A stretch of DNA of 64,000 nucleotides, taken from positions 434,001-498,000 of the forward strand of contig NZ_BNAY01000001.1 in the NCBI RefSeq assembly GCF_014654365.1, given 5' to 3'. Shown here in pieces: positions 7,663-16,824 of the stretch; the stretch's first letter is position 1; the number at the start of each line of letters is the position of its first letter. Both the position numbers and the translations under genes were made by a program. The notes under the pieces were generated by a model that did no database searches, had not been told where the DNA came from, and saw nothing but the letters and a program-made list of their open reading frames with translations. This stretch comes from Amycolatopsis oliviviridis. Lineage in GTDB: Bacteria > Actinomycetota > Actinomycetes > Mycobacteriales > Pseudonocardiaceae.

Positions 7663-8769
7663 ATGGAACTGGGGTTCCGGCAGTTGCGGGTGGTCCGCGC
7701 CATCGCCGAGACGGGGACGCTGTCCGCCGCCGCGGCCGCCCTCGGCCTCACCCAGCCCACCGTCACCGAAAGCCTGCGCCGGGCGGAACGCGCCGCCGGC
7801 GGCCCACTGTTCCATCGGGACCGGCACGGCGCGCGGATCACGCCGCTGGGCGAGCTGGTCGTGGCCCACGCGCGTGCCGTCCTGGACGAACTGGCCCGCC
7901 TCGAGTCCGCATTGGACCGCAACCGATACGGCACGCTGCCCGATCCCGTCCGGATCTGCGGGATCCCCGGCCAGCTGGTGGGGAACCTGGCGGTGGCCGT
8001 GCCGCGGGTGCTGTCCACCGGGGTCGAGGTCCGGGGCGCGCTGAGCGTCCCGGCGGCACTGGACCTGCTCGCCGACCATCGGCTCGAACTGCTCGTCGTG
8101 GTCGACTTCCCCGGCTACGTCCACGCTCCTCCGCCGGAGATCGGCCGCGTCACCGTCGCGAGGGAACCGATGTTCGTGGCGGTCGCCGGGCATCACCGGC
8201 TCGCGGGCCGGTCCGAGATCGCGCTGGAGGAGCTCGCCGGTGAACGCTGGCTGAGCGTCGCCGACACCGCGGACCTCGACGACACGGAGTTCACCGGCTA
8301 CCTCGGTGACGTCTGCCGGGCGGCCGGGTTCAGCCCCGGGATCCGTACCCTGCCGCCGAGCGTCTGCGCACAGCTGTGCGAACTGGGCGAGGCCGTCCTG
8401 CCGATGGTGCCCGCCGCCCGGCGCCGCAGCGGGATCGAGGTCATCCCGTTGCGCGGCAACCCGCTGCGCATGACCACCCGGCTGTACTGGCACGAGCGCG
8501 GGCCGTTGGCCGGGAACGCGGTCCGCGCGCTGTGGGCGGAACTCGTGCGGGCACAGCACGCCGTCATGGAAGTCCCGGACCTGTATCGAGCCTGGCTGGC
8601 CGATAATCCACAGTGGACGACCACGGTGGGCTCCTTCGAGGAGGCGAGGTCAGGTGCCGAGCCAGCCGGGGTTGGCCGCGGCCCACTCGGGGAGACGATG
8701 CCGGAGGGCGGCCAGCTCGGTGATCGCGTGGACCAGTCCACTCCGGACGGCGGGGACGTCGACCGCTGA
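7663..8769 (+). CDS. LysR-family regulator with odd C-terminal tail
   Basis: 368-residue regulator. The N-terminal winged helix (residues 1-60) has LSAAAAALGLTQPTVTESLRR as helix-turn-helix. The rest is an effector-binding domain related to that of the LysR protein encoded opposite (8650-9606). The two share the ends AWLADNPQW and EWAAANPGW, but the opposite gene stops three codons later. This one runs on about 45 codons through the antisense of its neighbour's 3' end. Family length is about 300, so the tail is probably a lost stop or frameshift product rather than a domain. Divergent from the protease gene. Confidence 0.85.
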   Translation: MELGFRQLRVVRAIAETGTLSAAAAALGLTQPTVTESLRRAERAAGGPLFHRDRHGARITPLGELVVAHARAVLDELARLESALDRNRYGTLPDPVRICGIPGQLVGNLAVAVPRVLSTGVEVRGALSVPAALDLLADHRLELLVVVDFPGYVHAPPPEIGRVTVAREPMFVAVAGHHRLAGRSEIALEELAGERWLSVADTADLDDTEFTGYLGDVCRAAGFSPGIRTLPPSVCAQLCELGEAVLPMVPAARRRSGIEVIPLRGNPLRMTTRLYWHERGPLAGNAVRALWAELVRAQHAVMEVPDLYRAWLADNPQWTTTVGSFEEARSGAEPAGVGRGPLGETMPEGGQLGDRVDQSTPDGGDVDR

Positions 8770-9606
8770 TCCGTCGCGCCACAGCAGGAGATGCCGTGTC
8801 CTCAGCGGCACACCCCGCAGGGCCACCACCGAACCCGGCATCGTCGAACCGGAATCGAGGGATTGGGCCAGCGCCACCGCGCGAGGATCGCGCCGGACGG
8901 TCTGCCGCAGCACCATCGGTTCCAGCTCCTGTACGGTGATCGTGCCGAGACCGGCCCGGGCGCATTGGTCGGTCAGGTGGTCGTGGAACTCGTCGTCCCC
9001 GCCCGCCACGGCCAGCCACGCCGAATCGGTGAGCTCGGACAGTGAGACCTCGCCGCGCCCGGCGACAGGATGCTTCGAGGACACGATCACGAAGACCGGT
9101 TCCGTCCCGACGGGAAGCATGTGGACGCCGTCCGGCGGAACGATCTCCTGACCGGGATGGTCCACGTACAGCGCCAGTTCCACCGTGCCGTCGAGCAGCG
9201 ACGAGAACAACGCGGTCCTGCTGGTCACCGCGAGCAGTTCGACCGGACGTCCGGGGGCGGCCGCGGCGACCACGCCGCTCAACGCCTCGGCGAAGACCGT
9301 CGGGAGCGCGCCGATCCGGAGCAGGCCCTCCGACGGTGCGCGGTGGAACCGGCGGATCGCCAGGTCGAGCTCGTCCGCCGCGGCCAGGACGCGCCGCGCG
9401 TGGTTCAAGAGCACCTCGCCCAGCGCGGTGGGCCGCACGCCGTTGCGGTCCCGTTCGAACACCGTCCGCTCCAGCGCCCGCTCGACCCGGTGGAGCTGCG
9501 CGCTCAGCGCGGGCTGAGACAGCCCGAGCGCGGTGGCGGCCTTCGCGATGCTGCCCGCCGACGCGATCGCGTCGAGGAGGCGCAGATGCCGGACATCGAT
9601 TTCCAC
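8650..9606 (-). CDS. LysR-family transcriptional regulator
   Basis: 318-residue regulator. The N-terminus IDVRHLRLLDAIASAGSIAK leads into the helix-turn-helix AATALGLSQPALSAQLHRVE, followed by the substrate-binding-like effector domain and the end NPGWLGT. GTG at 9606 gives the family-typical N-terminus. A GTG at 9651 overlaps the upstream sigma-factor stop (GTGA) with GAGGA before it and would add 15 residues, so translation may start there. It is convergent with and overlaps the 3' tail of the LysR gene at 7663 by 120 nt. The target genes are unknown. Confidence 0.87.
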   Translation of the reverse strand: MEIDVRHLRLLDAIASAGSIAKAATALGLSQPALSAQLHRVERALERTVFERDRNGVRPTALGEVLLNHARRVLAAADELDLAIRRFHRAPSEGLLRIGALPTVFAEALSGVVAAAAPGRPVELLAVTSRTALFSSLLDGTVELALYVDHPGQEIVPPDGVHMLPVGTEPVFVIVSSKHPVAGRGEVSLSELTDSAWLAVAGGDDEFHDHLTDQCARAGLGTITVQELEPMVLRQTVRRDPRAVALAQSLDSGSTMPGSVVALRGVPLRTRHLLLWRDGSAVDVPAVRSGLVHAITELAALRHRLPEWAAANPGWLGT

Positions 9607-9647
9607 CGGCCAAGTATGGCCGTCCCCGGGGCCGATGAGGGGGCTGA

Positions 9648-10289
9648 TCACAGGTCGTCCTCGCTGATGATCGTGCGGAGTTTCTGCAGGGCGCGATGCT
9701 GGGCGACCCGGACCATGCCGGGGCTCACCCGCAGGACCGCTCCCGTCTCGGGGGCCGACATGCCGACGGTGATCCGCAAGCGGATGATCTCGCGCTGGAT
9801 GTCGGGCAGGGCGCTCATCAACCGGGTCAGCCGGTCGTGGCCGTCGGCGGCGAGGGCGTGCCACTCGGGTTCGTCGGTCTCGGGCGTCGCGCGTTCGGGC
9901 GGGTCGGGCGTGGGCTCAGATCTGTCCCGCGCTCGCCACCGGAAGGCTGCGGCGACCTTCCGGGCGGCGATCCGGAGGACGGCGGTGAGGAAGGAACCGC
10001 CGGTGGCCCGGGTGGTGGGAAGCTTGGTGAGGACCGCCAGGCAGGTCTCCTGCGCGATGTCCTCGGCGGCGACCACGCGTACGTCCACCCCGCCCATCCG
10101 GCTGCGGCAGTAGTCCGCGACGACCGGCTGGACGAGGCACATCAACTCGTTCGTGGCCGCGGGGTCACCGCGGCTGGCGCGGGGGACGAGGGATTCGAGA
10201 TCCGCCGTCAGCGCGCCGTCGTCAGGGGGAGGAGCCGCCCCCGGCGAGGTGAGGTCACCGGGGGCGGCCCAGGTCAGGCGAGTTCCCAA
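9648..10289 (-). CDS. ECF sigma factor, ShbA/SigD type
   Basis: About 213 residues. The sigma-2 region reads LVQPVVADYCRSRMGG followed by AEDIAQETCLAVLTKLP. The sigma-4 region is LPDIQREIIRLRITVGMSAPETGAVLRVSPGMVRVAQHRAL. This arrangement recalls ShbA of Streptomyces and SigD of mycobacteria. No anti-sigma gene is next to it. The start is uncertain: the only sensible in-frame start before the conserved part is TTG at 10289, which overlaps the protease gene end by 16 nt and lacks a ribosome binding site. The neighbouring LysR start overlaps its stop, so the two may be co-transcribed. Confidence 0.8.
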   Translation of the reverse strand: MGTRLTWAAPGDLTSPGAAPPPDDGALTADLESLVPRASRGDPAATNELMCLVQPVVADYCRSRMGGVDVRVVAAEDIAQETCLAVLTKLPTTRATGGSFLTAVLRIAARKVAAAFRWRARDRSEPTPDPPERATPETDEPEWHALAADGHDRLTRLMSALPDIQREIIRLRITVGMSAPETGAVLRVSPGMVRVAQHRALQKLRTIISEDDL

Positions 10290-11623
10290 AGCGCGGGCAC
10301 GTTCGGCGGTTCCCAGCCGGGCATGGAGGTGTGCGGCTGGATCACGCGATAGTTGCTGCCGCCGTAGCTGGCGGTCGCGCCGGAGCCGTAGTAGGTGTAC
10401 GGCGCCCAGGTGCCGCCCGGCGGGTTCGACGTCGTCGGCCCGGTCGTGGTCGTAGGCGTGGTCGTCGTCGGCCTGGTGGTGGTCGTCGGCTGGTTGCCGC
10501 TGACCGTCAGGCGCAGGTTGTAGACGCTCAGGATCTCCGTCACCGGCTGGAAGTAGATGGTGCCGCCGGAGGTGCAGTTGCCGGAGCCACCCGAGGTGAC
10601 ACCCTGCGCCTGGTCGCCGGTGAGCCACGAACCGCCCGAGTCACCGGGTTCGGCGCAGGCGTTCGTCCGGGTCAGGCCGGTGATGGTGCCCTCGGGGTAG
10701 GTGACCGAGGTGTTCTTCTGCAGGATGGTGCCGCAGCGCCAGCCGGTGGTGGAACCGGAACGGCAGACCGACGAGTTCACCGCGGCCTCGGTCGAACCGG
10801 CGACCGGCACGGTGCCGGGGTAACGGTTCACGAGCGCACGCGGGGTGTTGCCCGCGTCGGCGCGGACCCAGGCGTAGTCGTTGCCGGGGAAGCTGGAGCC
10901 GGCGACGGAACCGCTCGGGTTCGACGTCCGGGTGCCGGTGGTGCCGCAGTGACCGGCGGTGACGAAGCCGCCCTCGACCGCGAAACCGATGGAGCAGCGG
11001 CCCGAGCCGAAGGTGTAGGCGTTGCCGCCGATGATGTCGATCAGCGGGCGTGGCTGCTCGGTGCTCGCCTCGATCCGGAACAGGTTGGAAGGCACGCCGG
11101 AGTCGGCCGCCCACGACTTCGCGGCGGCCTCGCCACCGGCGTTGGCCAGCACGACGATCGAGTTGGTGACGACGTCGGTGTACCAGCCGGGAACGGTCTT
11201 CGGTGCCTTGGTGGACTTGGCGTCCAGCCGCAGCTTCGCCGCGTCGAGGTCGGCGGCGCTGCGGGCGACGGTCTTCGGGGTCGCGCCGGCGGCGCGCACC
11301 AGGTCGGCCTGGGCGGCGTCGGTGACCGCCACGGTGAGCGTGGTCCCGGACGAGTCCAGCCACGAGCCGGCGTACGAGGTGCCGAGCTGCTTCTTCAGGG
11401 TGTTGTCGGCGATCGCGGCGCGCTGCTCGCTCGCGATCCGGGCCTTGGCCTGGTCGGGGCTGATCTTGAAGTCCCGGGCCATCGCGGCCAGCATTTCGGA
11501 CTGTGCCTGGTCTCCCGAGGAGGCCTGCTGACCGGCACTCGCGCTGGGGGTGAGCGCGATGGCGGTGAGCAGGCCTGCCCCGGTTATGGCCGCGGCTGTG
11601 GCGGCGAGGATCTTTCTGTTCAT
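10274..11623 (-). CDS. Streptogrisin-type protease with chitin-binding tail
   Basis: 449-residue secreted S1E (alpha-lytic/streptogrisin) endopeptidase. Signal peptide to about residue 30, then a prodomain of about 160 residues that should act as folding chaperone. The protease domain has His in TAGHCGTTG, Asp in GNDYAWV and Ser in EPGDSGGSW. A Thr/Pro linker (TTTTRPTTTTPTTTTGP) follows. The last 45 residues (GTWAPYTYYGSGATASYGGSNY, ending LWELA) form a CBM5/12-type carbohydrate-binding module. The layout suits digestion of protein held in chitin or fungal walls. Its 3' end overlaps the likely sigma-factor start. Confidence 0.93.
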   Translation of the reverse strand: MNRKILAATAAAITGAGLLTAIALTPSASAGQQASSGDQAQSEMLAAMARDFKISPDQAKARIASEQRAAIADNTLKKQLGTSYAGSWLDSSGTTLTVAVTDAAQADLVRAAGATPKTVARSAADLDAAKLRLDAKSTKAPKTVPGWYTDVVTNSIVVLANAGGEAAAKSWAADSGVPSNLFRIEASTEQPRPLIDIIGGNAYTFGSGRCSIGFAVEGGFVTAGHCGTTGTRTSNPSGSVAGSSFPGNDYAWVRADAGNTPRALVNRYPGTVPVAGSTEAAVNSSVCRSGSTTGWRCGTILQKNTSVTYPEGTITGLTRTNACAEPGDSGGSWLTGDQAQGVTSGGSGNCTSGGTIYFQPVTEILSVYNLRLTVSGNQPTTTTRPTTTTPTTTTGPTTSNPPGGTWAPYTYYGSGATASYGGSNYRVIQPHTSMPGWEPPNVPALWELA

Positions 11624-11922
11624 GTCGACGCTTTCCTCGGAAACGGGCGGGGGAGGGAGATTCGTTCCCGACCGTACGAGGCGTGTTCACGGACTGGTAC
11701 ATACCATTTGGGTCATATCGCCCGGCTTGAACGCGGGGTGATATGACGGTTGTTCGTGGTGATCCGGCAGGCGATTCCGTTGCGGTGCAATGAATCTGAC
11801 CGCCCCCGTGGGGGATTTTCCCGATTCGCACGGTTTGATCGTCGCGAGGCCTCTCGTCGTCAATACCGTACTTTCGAGGGGTAGGGCAAAGGTAACGCCG
11901 GAAGTTCTCACAGAGTGAGGAA
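11624..11922. other. Intergenic region, promoter side of the S1E protease
   Basis: No gene seen. An inverted repeat GTCATATC (11712-11719) and GATATGAC (11740-11747), extended by G/C pairs inside, lies about 90-125 nt upstream of the protease start. It could be an operator or a hairpin. The remainder is AT-richer than the coding surroundings, as expected for a promoter region. Confidence 0.4.
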
Positions 11923-11962
11923 GTGCCCGTCGTGCCGATGGGGGCGGCGGCACGACGGGCAC
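11923..11962 (-). terminator. Terminator hairpin after the tannase-family gene
   Basis: Perfect 15-bp inverted repeat, arms 11923-11937 and 11948-11962 with words GTGCCCGTCGTGCCG, around a 10-nt loop. It begins 14 nt after the stop of the leftward esterase gene, so it most likely terminates the cupin-esterase operon. No T-tract is present, as is usual in actinobacteria. Confidence 0.8.
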
Positions 11963-11976
11963 GGGTGGGGAGGGCC

Positions 11977-13554
11977 TCAGCGGGCGGTGCAGCGGTAGCT
12001 CGTGGCGACCGCCGGATCACCGTGACCGCGGTAGCGCGAGACCTGCGGATACGGGCAGAGATCGCGGGTGAGGGTCTTGTCGGCGTTCGCCGCCGGCAGG
12101 GTCGCCGGTGCCTTGCCGTGTTCGACCCAGTCGACGAGCGCGCCCAGCGCGTTCGTCGGCGCAGCGCCCGCGCCGCCGAAGCAGTGCGCGACACCCGGGG
12201 CGAGGAACAAGCGGTAGAAGTCGTCGACCCGCCTCGGGCCGCCCATCTCCCGCTCCACCTCGCGGCGGTACTGGAGCGTGCCGCCCGGCGGGATCAGCTG
12301 GTCGTCGCTGCCGACGAAGGTGATCAGCTTGCCGCCCGCGCGGCGGAAGTCCGACAGATCGGGGTCGGAGGTCCCGATGACCTGGTCGTACTCTCGCACC
12401 GACTGGCGGAACAGGTCGGCGAACTGACGGTAGGTGAGCTTCTCGGTGTCGAACCCGGGCTGCTTCTTCAGGAAGGTCTTCACCCAGCCTGTGGCCACCG
12501 GGAATCCCGGGGCGGTCGTCACCGGGCCGAAATCCGCGCCCTTGGGAAGCCCGGCCCACAGCCGCCGCCCGTGTTCGTCGGTCGGCCCGGCCCAGATCTT
12601 GCGCACGACCTCGGCGTCCGCCGCGGTGACGGTGACCTCTTTGCCCTCACAGAGCACCTTCGTGCCGATGAGGGAGCGCGGGTCGTAGCTGCACTCGTCC
12701 GGCCGGTCCACGATGCCGTTGGAGACGCCGTCCCGGCCGTCGCAGGCCTTGATCGCGGCCTGCTGGAACGCGGTGAAGACGCAGGTCGCCGGGTAGGTCT
12801 TCTCCTGGTTCATCACGACGCGCGGCCAGAGGGTCGCGACCGCGAACTCCGCCCAGTGCACTGCGGGCGCGTTCGCCAGGACGCCGTCGAAGTCGCCGGG
12901 ATAGCGCTGCGCTTCCGAGTAGCCTTGACGGCCACCGGTCGAGCAGCCGTTCCAGTACGAGTAGCCGACGGCCCGCTGATAGAACTTCTGGGTCACGTCC
13001 TTCCCGATCACGGCGGCTTCATGCACGGACCGGGTCGCGAAGTTCGTCACCAGCGGTTTGTTGATCTCGCCCTGGGGAGTGAGCGCCCACGAGGTGTCGA
13101 GGAAGGTCAGGGGCACACCGGCGTCGGTCGTCACGCCGCTGTAGCCGTCCTTGACCGCCTGGACGAGCGGGGCGCCGAAGTCACCGGCGGTGTAGGCGCT
13201 GCCGCCGACCGCCTGGAGCCTGCCCGTCCACCCGGTCCGCGGCAGCGCGACGGCGACCTTCACGTGGTCGCCCGCCGTGCCGTGGGTCAGCGTGACGGTG
13301 ATCTCGCAGTACGCGGGCACGCCGGTGATCGGGGCGGGAGCCGAGAACGGGGTGGGCGGGAACGTGACGGTCCCGCCCGGTTTCTGTACCGCCTCGACCG
13401 TTTCGATCCGCGCGCCCGAGGGCGCCGCCACGGGCACCGCCGCGCACGACGACGTCGCCGCCTGGGCGGGCGCCGACTGCGTGACGGAGGTCAGCACCAG
13501 CGGCAGCAAGGCCGCCAGCGGCGCCGCCGCCAGGAACATCTTCTTGCGTCTCAT
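11977..13554 (-). CDS. Secreted tannase/feruloyl esterase family protein
   Basis: 525-residue secreted esterase. A Sec signal (MRRKK, hydrophobic core, cleavage near AQAATS) precedes the alpha/beta-hydrolase domain. The nucleophile elbow is GCSTGGRQG with Ser205, the acid lies in VGSDDQLIPP, and the His in GVAHCFGG. Cys residues flank Ser and His (NGCS, AHCFG), as in the tannase family where a disulfide links the triad region. It should cleave ester bonds of phenolic plant compounds outside the cell. The ATG at 13554 has AAAGGAAAG upstream. It follows the cupin gene by 16 nt and ends before a strong terminator. Confidence 0.9.
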   Translation of the reverse strand: MRRKKMFLAAAPLAALLPLVLTSVTQSAPAQAATSSCAAVPVAAPSGARIETVEAVQKPGGTVTFPPTPFSAPAPITGVPAYCEITVTLTHGTAGDHVKVAVALPRTGWTGRLQAVGGSAYTAGDFGAPLVQAVKDGYSGVTTDAGVPLTFLDTSWALTPQGEINKPLVTNFATRSVHEAAVIGKDVTQKFYQRAVGYSYWNGCSTGGRQGYSEAQRYPGDFDGVLANAPAVHWAEFAVATLWPRVVMNQEKTYPATCVFTAFQQAAIKACDGRDGVSNGIVDRPDECSYDPRSLIGTKVLCEGKEVTVTAADAEVVRKIWAGPTDEHGRRLWAGLPKGADFGPVTTAPGFPVATGWVKTFLKKQPGFDTEKLTYRQFADLFRQSVREYDQVIGTSDPDLSDFRRAGGKLITFVGSDDQLIPPGGTLQYRREVEREMGGPRRVDDFYRLFLAPGVAHCFGGAGAAPTNALGALVDWVEHGKAPATLPAANADKTLTRDLCPYPQVSRYRGHGDPAVATSYRCTAR

Positions 13555-13570
13555 CACTTTCCTTTGCCGG

Positions 13571-14005
13571 TTATTCGAAAGAACAGCCAGGGTTGGGCAC
13601 GTCCACGGCCAGTGCCTGGCCGGCGGGCACCCGGTAGAGCACTTCGAGCACGACCGGCTCCGCGCCCAGGTTGCGTCCGATGTGGACATAGCCGGGCCCG
13701 CTCGCCTCGGAGATCGCCTGCCCCGGGTGATAGACGCCGTCACTCGCGCAGGTCGCGTCGTGGTGGCTCAGCACGCCGCGTTCGACCACGCCGGTCACGG
13801 ATCCGGGGTGGAAGTGCCAGCCGGTGCTGCCGCCGGGCGCCAGCGTGATCTCTTTCAGGACGTACTGCGTGCCGCCGGTCACCTGGTCGAAGACCGTCAC
13901 GGCGCTGACCCCGCGGCCGGGGGTGGCGTTCGCGGTCGCGGGGGCGAGCCCGACGACCAGGCCGGCGAGCGCGAGGGCGAGCGTGAACCGGGAAGCCTTG
14001 TGCAT
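13571..14005 (-). CDS. Secreted cupin-domain protein
   Basis: 144-residue exported small cupin. Signal peptide to about residue 28 (ATANATP). Cupin motif 1 is GGSTGWHFHPGSVTGVVERG with two His as metal ligands, and motif 2 is around GPGYVHIGRNLG. A single Cys lies close to the C-terminus (NPGCSFE). It may be an extracytoplasmic metal or ligand binder, or a small dioxygenase. It is first in a two-gene unit with the tannase-family esterase, so a role in handling released phenolic acids is possible but inferred. Divergent from the LAL regulator gene. Confidence 0.85.
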   Translation of the reverse strand: MHKASRFTLALALAGLVVGLAPATANATPGRGVSAVTVFDQVTGGTQYVLKEITLAPGGSTGWHFHPGSVTGVVERGVLSHHDATCASDGVYHPGQAISEASGPGYVHIGRNLGAEPVVLEVLYRVPAGQALAVDVPNPGCSFE

Positions 14006-14133
14006 GGGACCGAAGGTAGGCGGGACGTGTTGACACGCCGTCTACATCCTGTGGACGCCGCCGGGAAGTCCTAACCGGACCGTTTGGGTATCGTCGGACT
14101 GGGCCGTCCGGCCCAGGGGAGGAATGCCGCACC

Positions 14134-16824
14134 ATGCCGCTTTTCGGACGGGAAGCCGAGCTCAAGGACCTGAGCGAGCTCGTCGACGGGCCCGCCGCGG
14201 GCTGCGCCGGGGTCCTCATCCAGGGGGAACCCGGCATCGGCAAATCCGCCGTCGTGACGGAGGCCGTGGCCGCGGCGACGGTCGGGGGCCTGCGGGTGCT
14301 GCGCACGACCGCCGTCGAGGCGGAACGGAACTTCGCCTACGCGGCCCTGCACCAGCTGCTGCATCCGGTGCGGGCCGGAGCGGACACCCTGCCCGCGCCG
14401 CAGCGTTCCGCGCTCTGGGCGGCGCTGGGGCTGGCCGAGTCGGCGGAGCCCAATCCGTACTTCGTCGGGCTCGCCGCGTTGACACTCCTCTCGGAGGAGG
14501 CCGCGGGCAAGCCGTTGCTGATCGTCGCCGAGGACGTCCACTGGATGGACCGCGAGAGCGCCGACGTCCTCGCGTTCGTGGCCAGGCGGATCGACACCGA
14601 GCCGATCGTGCTGATCGCGACCCTCCGGGACGGGGAGCCGTCGCCGTTGCGGGACGCGGGACTGTCCTCAATGGACCTCGAACGCCTGCCCGGCGACGTG
14701 GCTGCCGAGCTGCTCGACTCCGTCGCCCCCGGGCTCGCCTCCCCGGTCCGGTCCCGGCTGCTCGCCGAGGCCGCCGGGAATCCGCTGGCCCTCACCGAAC
14801 TGCCGTCGGCGGTGACCGAGGCACCCGATCCGGTGCTGCCGCTCACCGAACGGCTGGAGCGCACGTTCGCCGCCCGGTTCACCGCCCTGCCGGAACCGGC
14901 GCGCACGACGTTGCTGGTGGCCGCGCTCAACGAGACCGGTTCGCTCACCGAGACACTCGCGTCGGCGAGCGCGCTGCTGGGCGAAGACGTCCAGCCGTCG
15001 GCACTGGCACCCGCCGCCGAGGCCCGGCTGGTCGACCTCGAACCCCGGACGGTCTCGTTCCGGCACCCGCTGATGCGTGCGGCGATCCCCGCGTCGGTGC
15101 CGCTCGAAGAACGGCGGCGCGCTCACCTGGCCCTCGCCGAGACCCTTCGCGAGCAACCGGACCGACGAGCCTGGCAGCGGGCGGCCGCAGCGACCGGTGC
15201 CGACGAAGAAGTGGCGCGCGAACTGGAGAACGCCGCCGACCGGGCGCGGCACCGCGGCGGGGCGACCGCCGCCGTCGCCGCGCTGGAGCAGGCGGCCCGG
15301 TTGAGCGCGGACCCGGAACGCCGGGCGGAGCGGTTGCTGCGCGCGGCCGAACTGGCCGTCGAATCCGGTGGCCGCGAGACGGCGGAACGGCTCGTCGGGG
15401 ACGCGCGCGCCGGGGAACTCACGCCACGGCAACGATCGACGGCGAGCTGGCTGCTCAGCGGTTTCGAGGACGGCGTCCGGGAGGATCTCTCCCGGGTCGG
15501 CGAACTCGCGCGGCTGGCCGAGTCGGTCGCGGAGGAGGGGCGGCCGGATCCGGCGATGCGGGTCCTGTGGGGCGCCGCGATGCGCTGCTTCTGGGCCGAA
15601 CCCGGCGCGGAGGCGCGACGGACGCTGCTGGCCGTCGCGGACGGTCTCCCGGTCGAGAACTCGGACCCGCGCCTGGTCGCCGTCGCCGCGTATGTGGCGC
15701 CGTTCGAACGGGCCGAGTCCGTGCTCGGCGAGCTGCGCGGACTCGCCGCCACCACCGGCGCCGATCCCGAGGTCGACCGTTTTCTCGGCAGCGCGTCGCT
15801 GCAGGTCGGCGCGGTCGATCTGGCCGCCCGGTTCTCCGCGGCCGCGGCACCGGGGCTGCGGGCGCAAGGCAGGCTCGGCTTACTGCCGCGGGCGCTGGCC
15901 GTCCAGGCGTGGAGCCGGGTCCGGCTCGGTGACCTCGCCGCGGCCGTGCCGGTCGCTGCGGAGGCGGCCAAATTCGCCAAGGAGACCGGGCAGCCGTTCA
16001 TGTACGGCTTCGCCACCGCGGTCCAGGCCGAGATCGCCGCGCTGCGGGGTGAGCACAAACAGGCCAAAGCGCTGGCCGACGAGGCGGAACGGACCGGCCT
16101 CGCCGCCGGCGCCCGGCCGGTACTGGCGACGGTGCAGCTGGCCAGGGGCATCACGGCGTCGAGCGAGGGTCGCTTCGACGACGCGTTCGCCGACCTGCGG
16201 CGGCTGTTCGACCCCGCCGATCCCGCCTTCCAGCTGGCGTTGCGCGTCTACTTCGTCGCGGACCTCGCCGAGGTCGCGATCCGGGCGGGCCAGGTCGAGG
16301 CGCTGCGCGAGATCGTCGCGGAGATGGAGCGGCTGGCCCGGTCGACCCCGGCGCCCGCACTGCACATCGGGCTGCGTTACGCCCGCGCGGTGCTCGATCC
16401 GAGCGACGAACTCTTCGAGACCGCCTTGGGCGCCGAACTGGACGGGTGGCCCGCCGAACGCGGGCGGCTGCATCTGGCCTGCGGCGAATGGCTGCGACGG
16501 CAGCGGCGCGCTGTCGACTCGCGAGCGCATCTGCGCACCGCGCGGGAGACGTTCGACGCGCTCGGCATGACCGCGTGGGCCGAACGCGCGCGTCGTGAAC
16601 TGCGGAGCGCGGGGGAATCCAGCCCCAACCGCGGCCCCGACGCGCGCGAGAAGCTGACCCCGCACGAGCTGAGCATCGTGCAGCTGGCCGCGGAGGGACT
16701 GACGAACCGGGAGATCGGGCAGCGGCTCTACCTGTCCCATCGGACGGTGGGCACGCATCTGCACCGGATCTTCCCGAAGCTCGGGGTGAGCTCGCGGGCG
16801 GAACTCAAGGGCGTCGTGTCATGA
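14134..16824 (+). CDS. LAL-type (large ATP-binding LuxR) regulator
   Basis: 896-residue regulator. The N-terminal ATPase domain has Walker A GEPGIGKS (residues 31-38) and a Walker B-like LLIVAEDVHWMD near residue 130. A long helical middle with TPR-like Ala/Leu repeats follows. The C-terminal LuxR helix-turn-helix is LTPHELSIVQLAAEGLTNREIGQRLYLS. Such proteins couple ATP and ligand sensing to DNA binding. It is divergent from the cupin-esterase operon (128 nt between), so it is a candidate regulator of that operon. Its stop codon lies inside the arm of a long terminator hairpin (16818-16870). Confidence 0.92.
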   Translation: MPLFGREAELKDLSELVDGPAAGCAGVLIQGEPGIGKSAVVTEAVAAATVGGLRVLRTTAVEAERNFAYAALHQLLHPVRAGADTLPAPQRSALWAALGLAESAEPNPYFVGLAALTLLSEEAAGKPLLIVAEDVHWMDRESADVLAFVARRIDTEPIVLIATLRDGEPSPLRDAGLSSMDLERLPGDVAAELLDSVAPGLASPVRSRLLAEAAGNPLALTELPSAVTEAPDPVLPLTERLERTFAARFTALPEPARTTLLVAALNETGSLTETLASASALLGEDVQPSALAPAAEARLVDLEPRTVSFRHPLMRAAIPASVPLEERRRAHLALAETLREQPDRRAWQRAAAATGADEEVARELENAADRARHRGGATAAVAALEQAARLSADPERRAERLLRAAELAVESGGRETAERLVGDARAGELTPRQRSTASWLLSGFEDGVREDLSRVGELARLAESVAEEGRPDPAMRVLWGAAMRCFWAEPGAEARRTLLAVADGLPVENSDPRLVAVAAYVAPFERAESVLGELRGLAATTGADPEVDRFLGSASLQVGAVDLAARFSAAAAPGLRAQGRLGLLPRALAVQAWSRVRLGDLAAAVPVAAEAAKFAKETGQPFMYGFATAVQAEIAALRGEHKQAKALADEAERTGLAAGARPVLATVQLARGITASSEGRFDDAFADLRRLFDPADPAFQLALRVYFVADLAEVAIRAGQVEALREIVAEMERLARSTPAPALHIGLRYARAVLDPSDELFETALGAELDGWPAERGRLHLACGEWLRRQRRAVDSRAHLRTARETFDALGMTAWAERARRELRSAGESSPNRGPDAREKLTPHELSIVQLAAEGLTNREIGQRLYLSHRTVGTHLHRIFPKLGVSSRAELKGVVS

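Noticed and set aside
10441..10500. Repetitive Thr-coding stretch suspected as a tandem-repeat locus
   Set aside because: It is the Thr/Pro linker of the secreted protease, an ordinary feature.
9648..10628. Full 326-codon frame for the sigma factor
   Set aside because: The first 110 codons lie antisense-frame inside the protease gene and show no sigma-factor homology.
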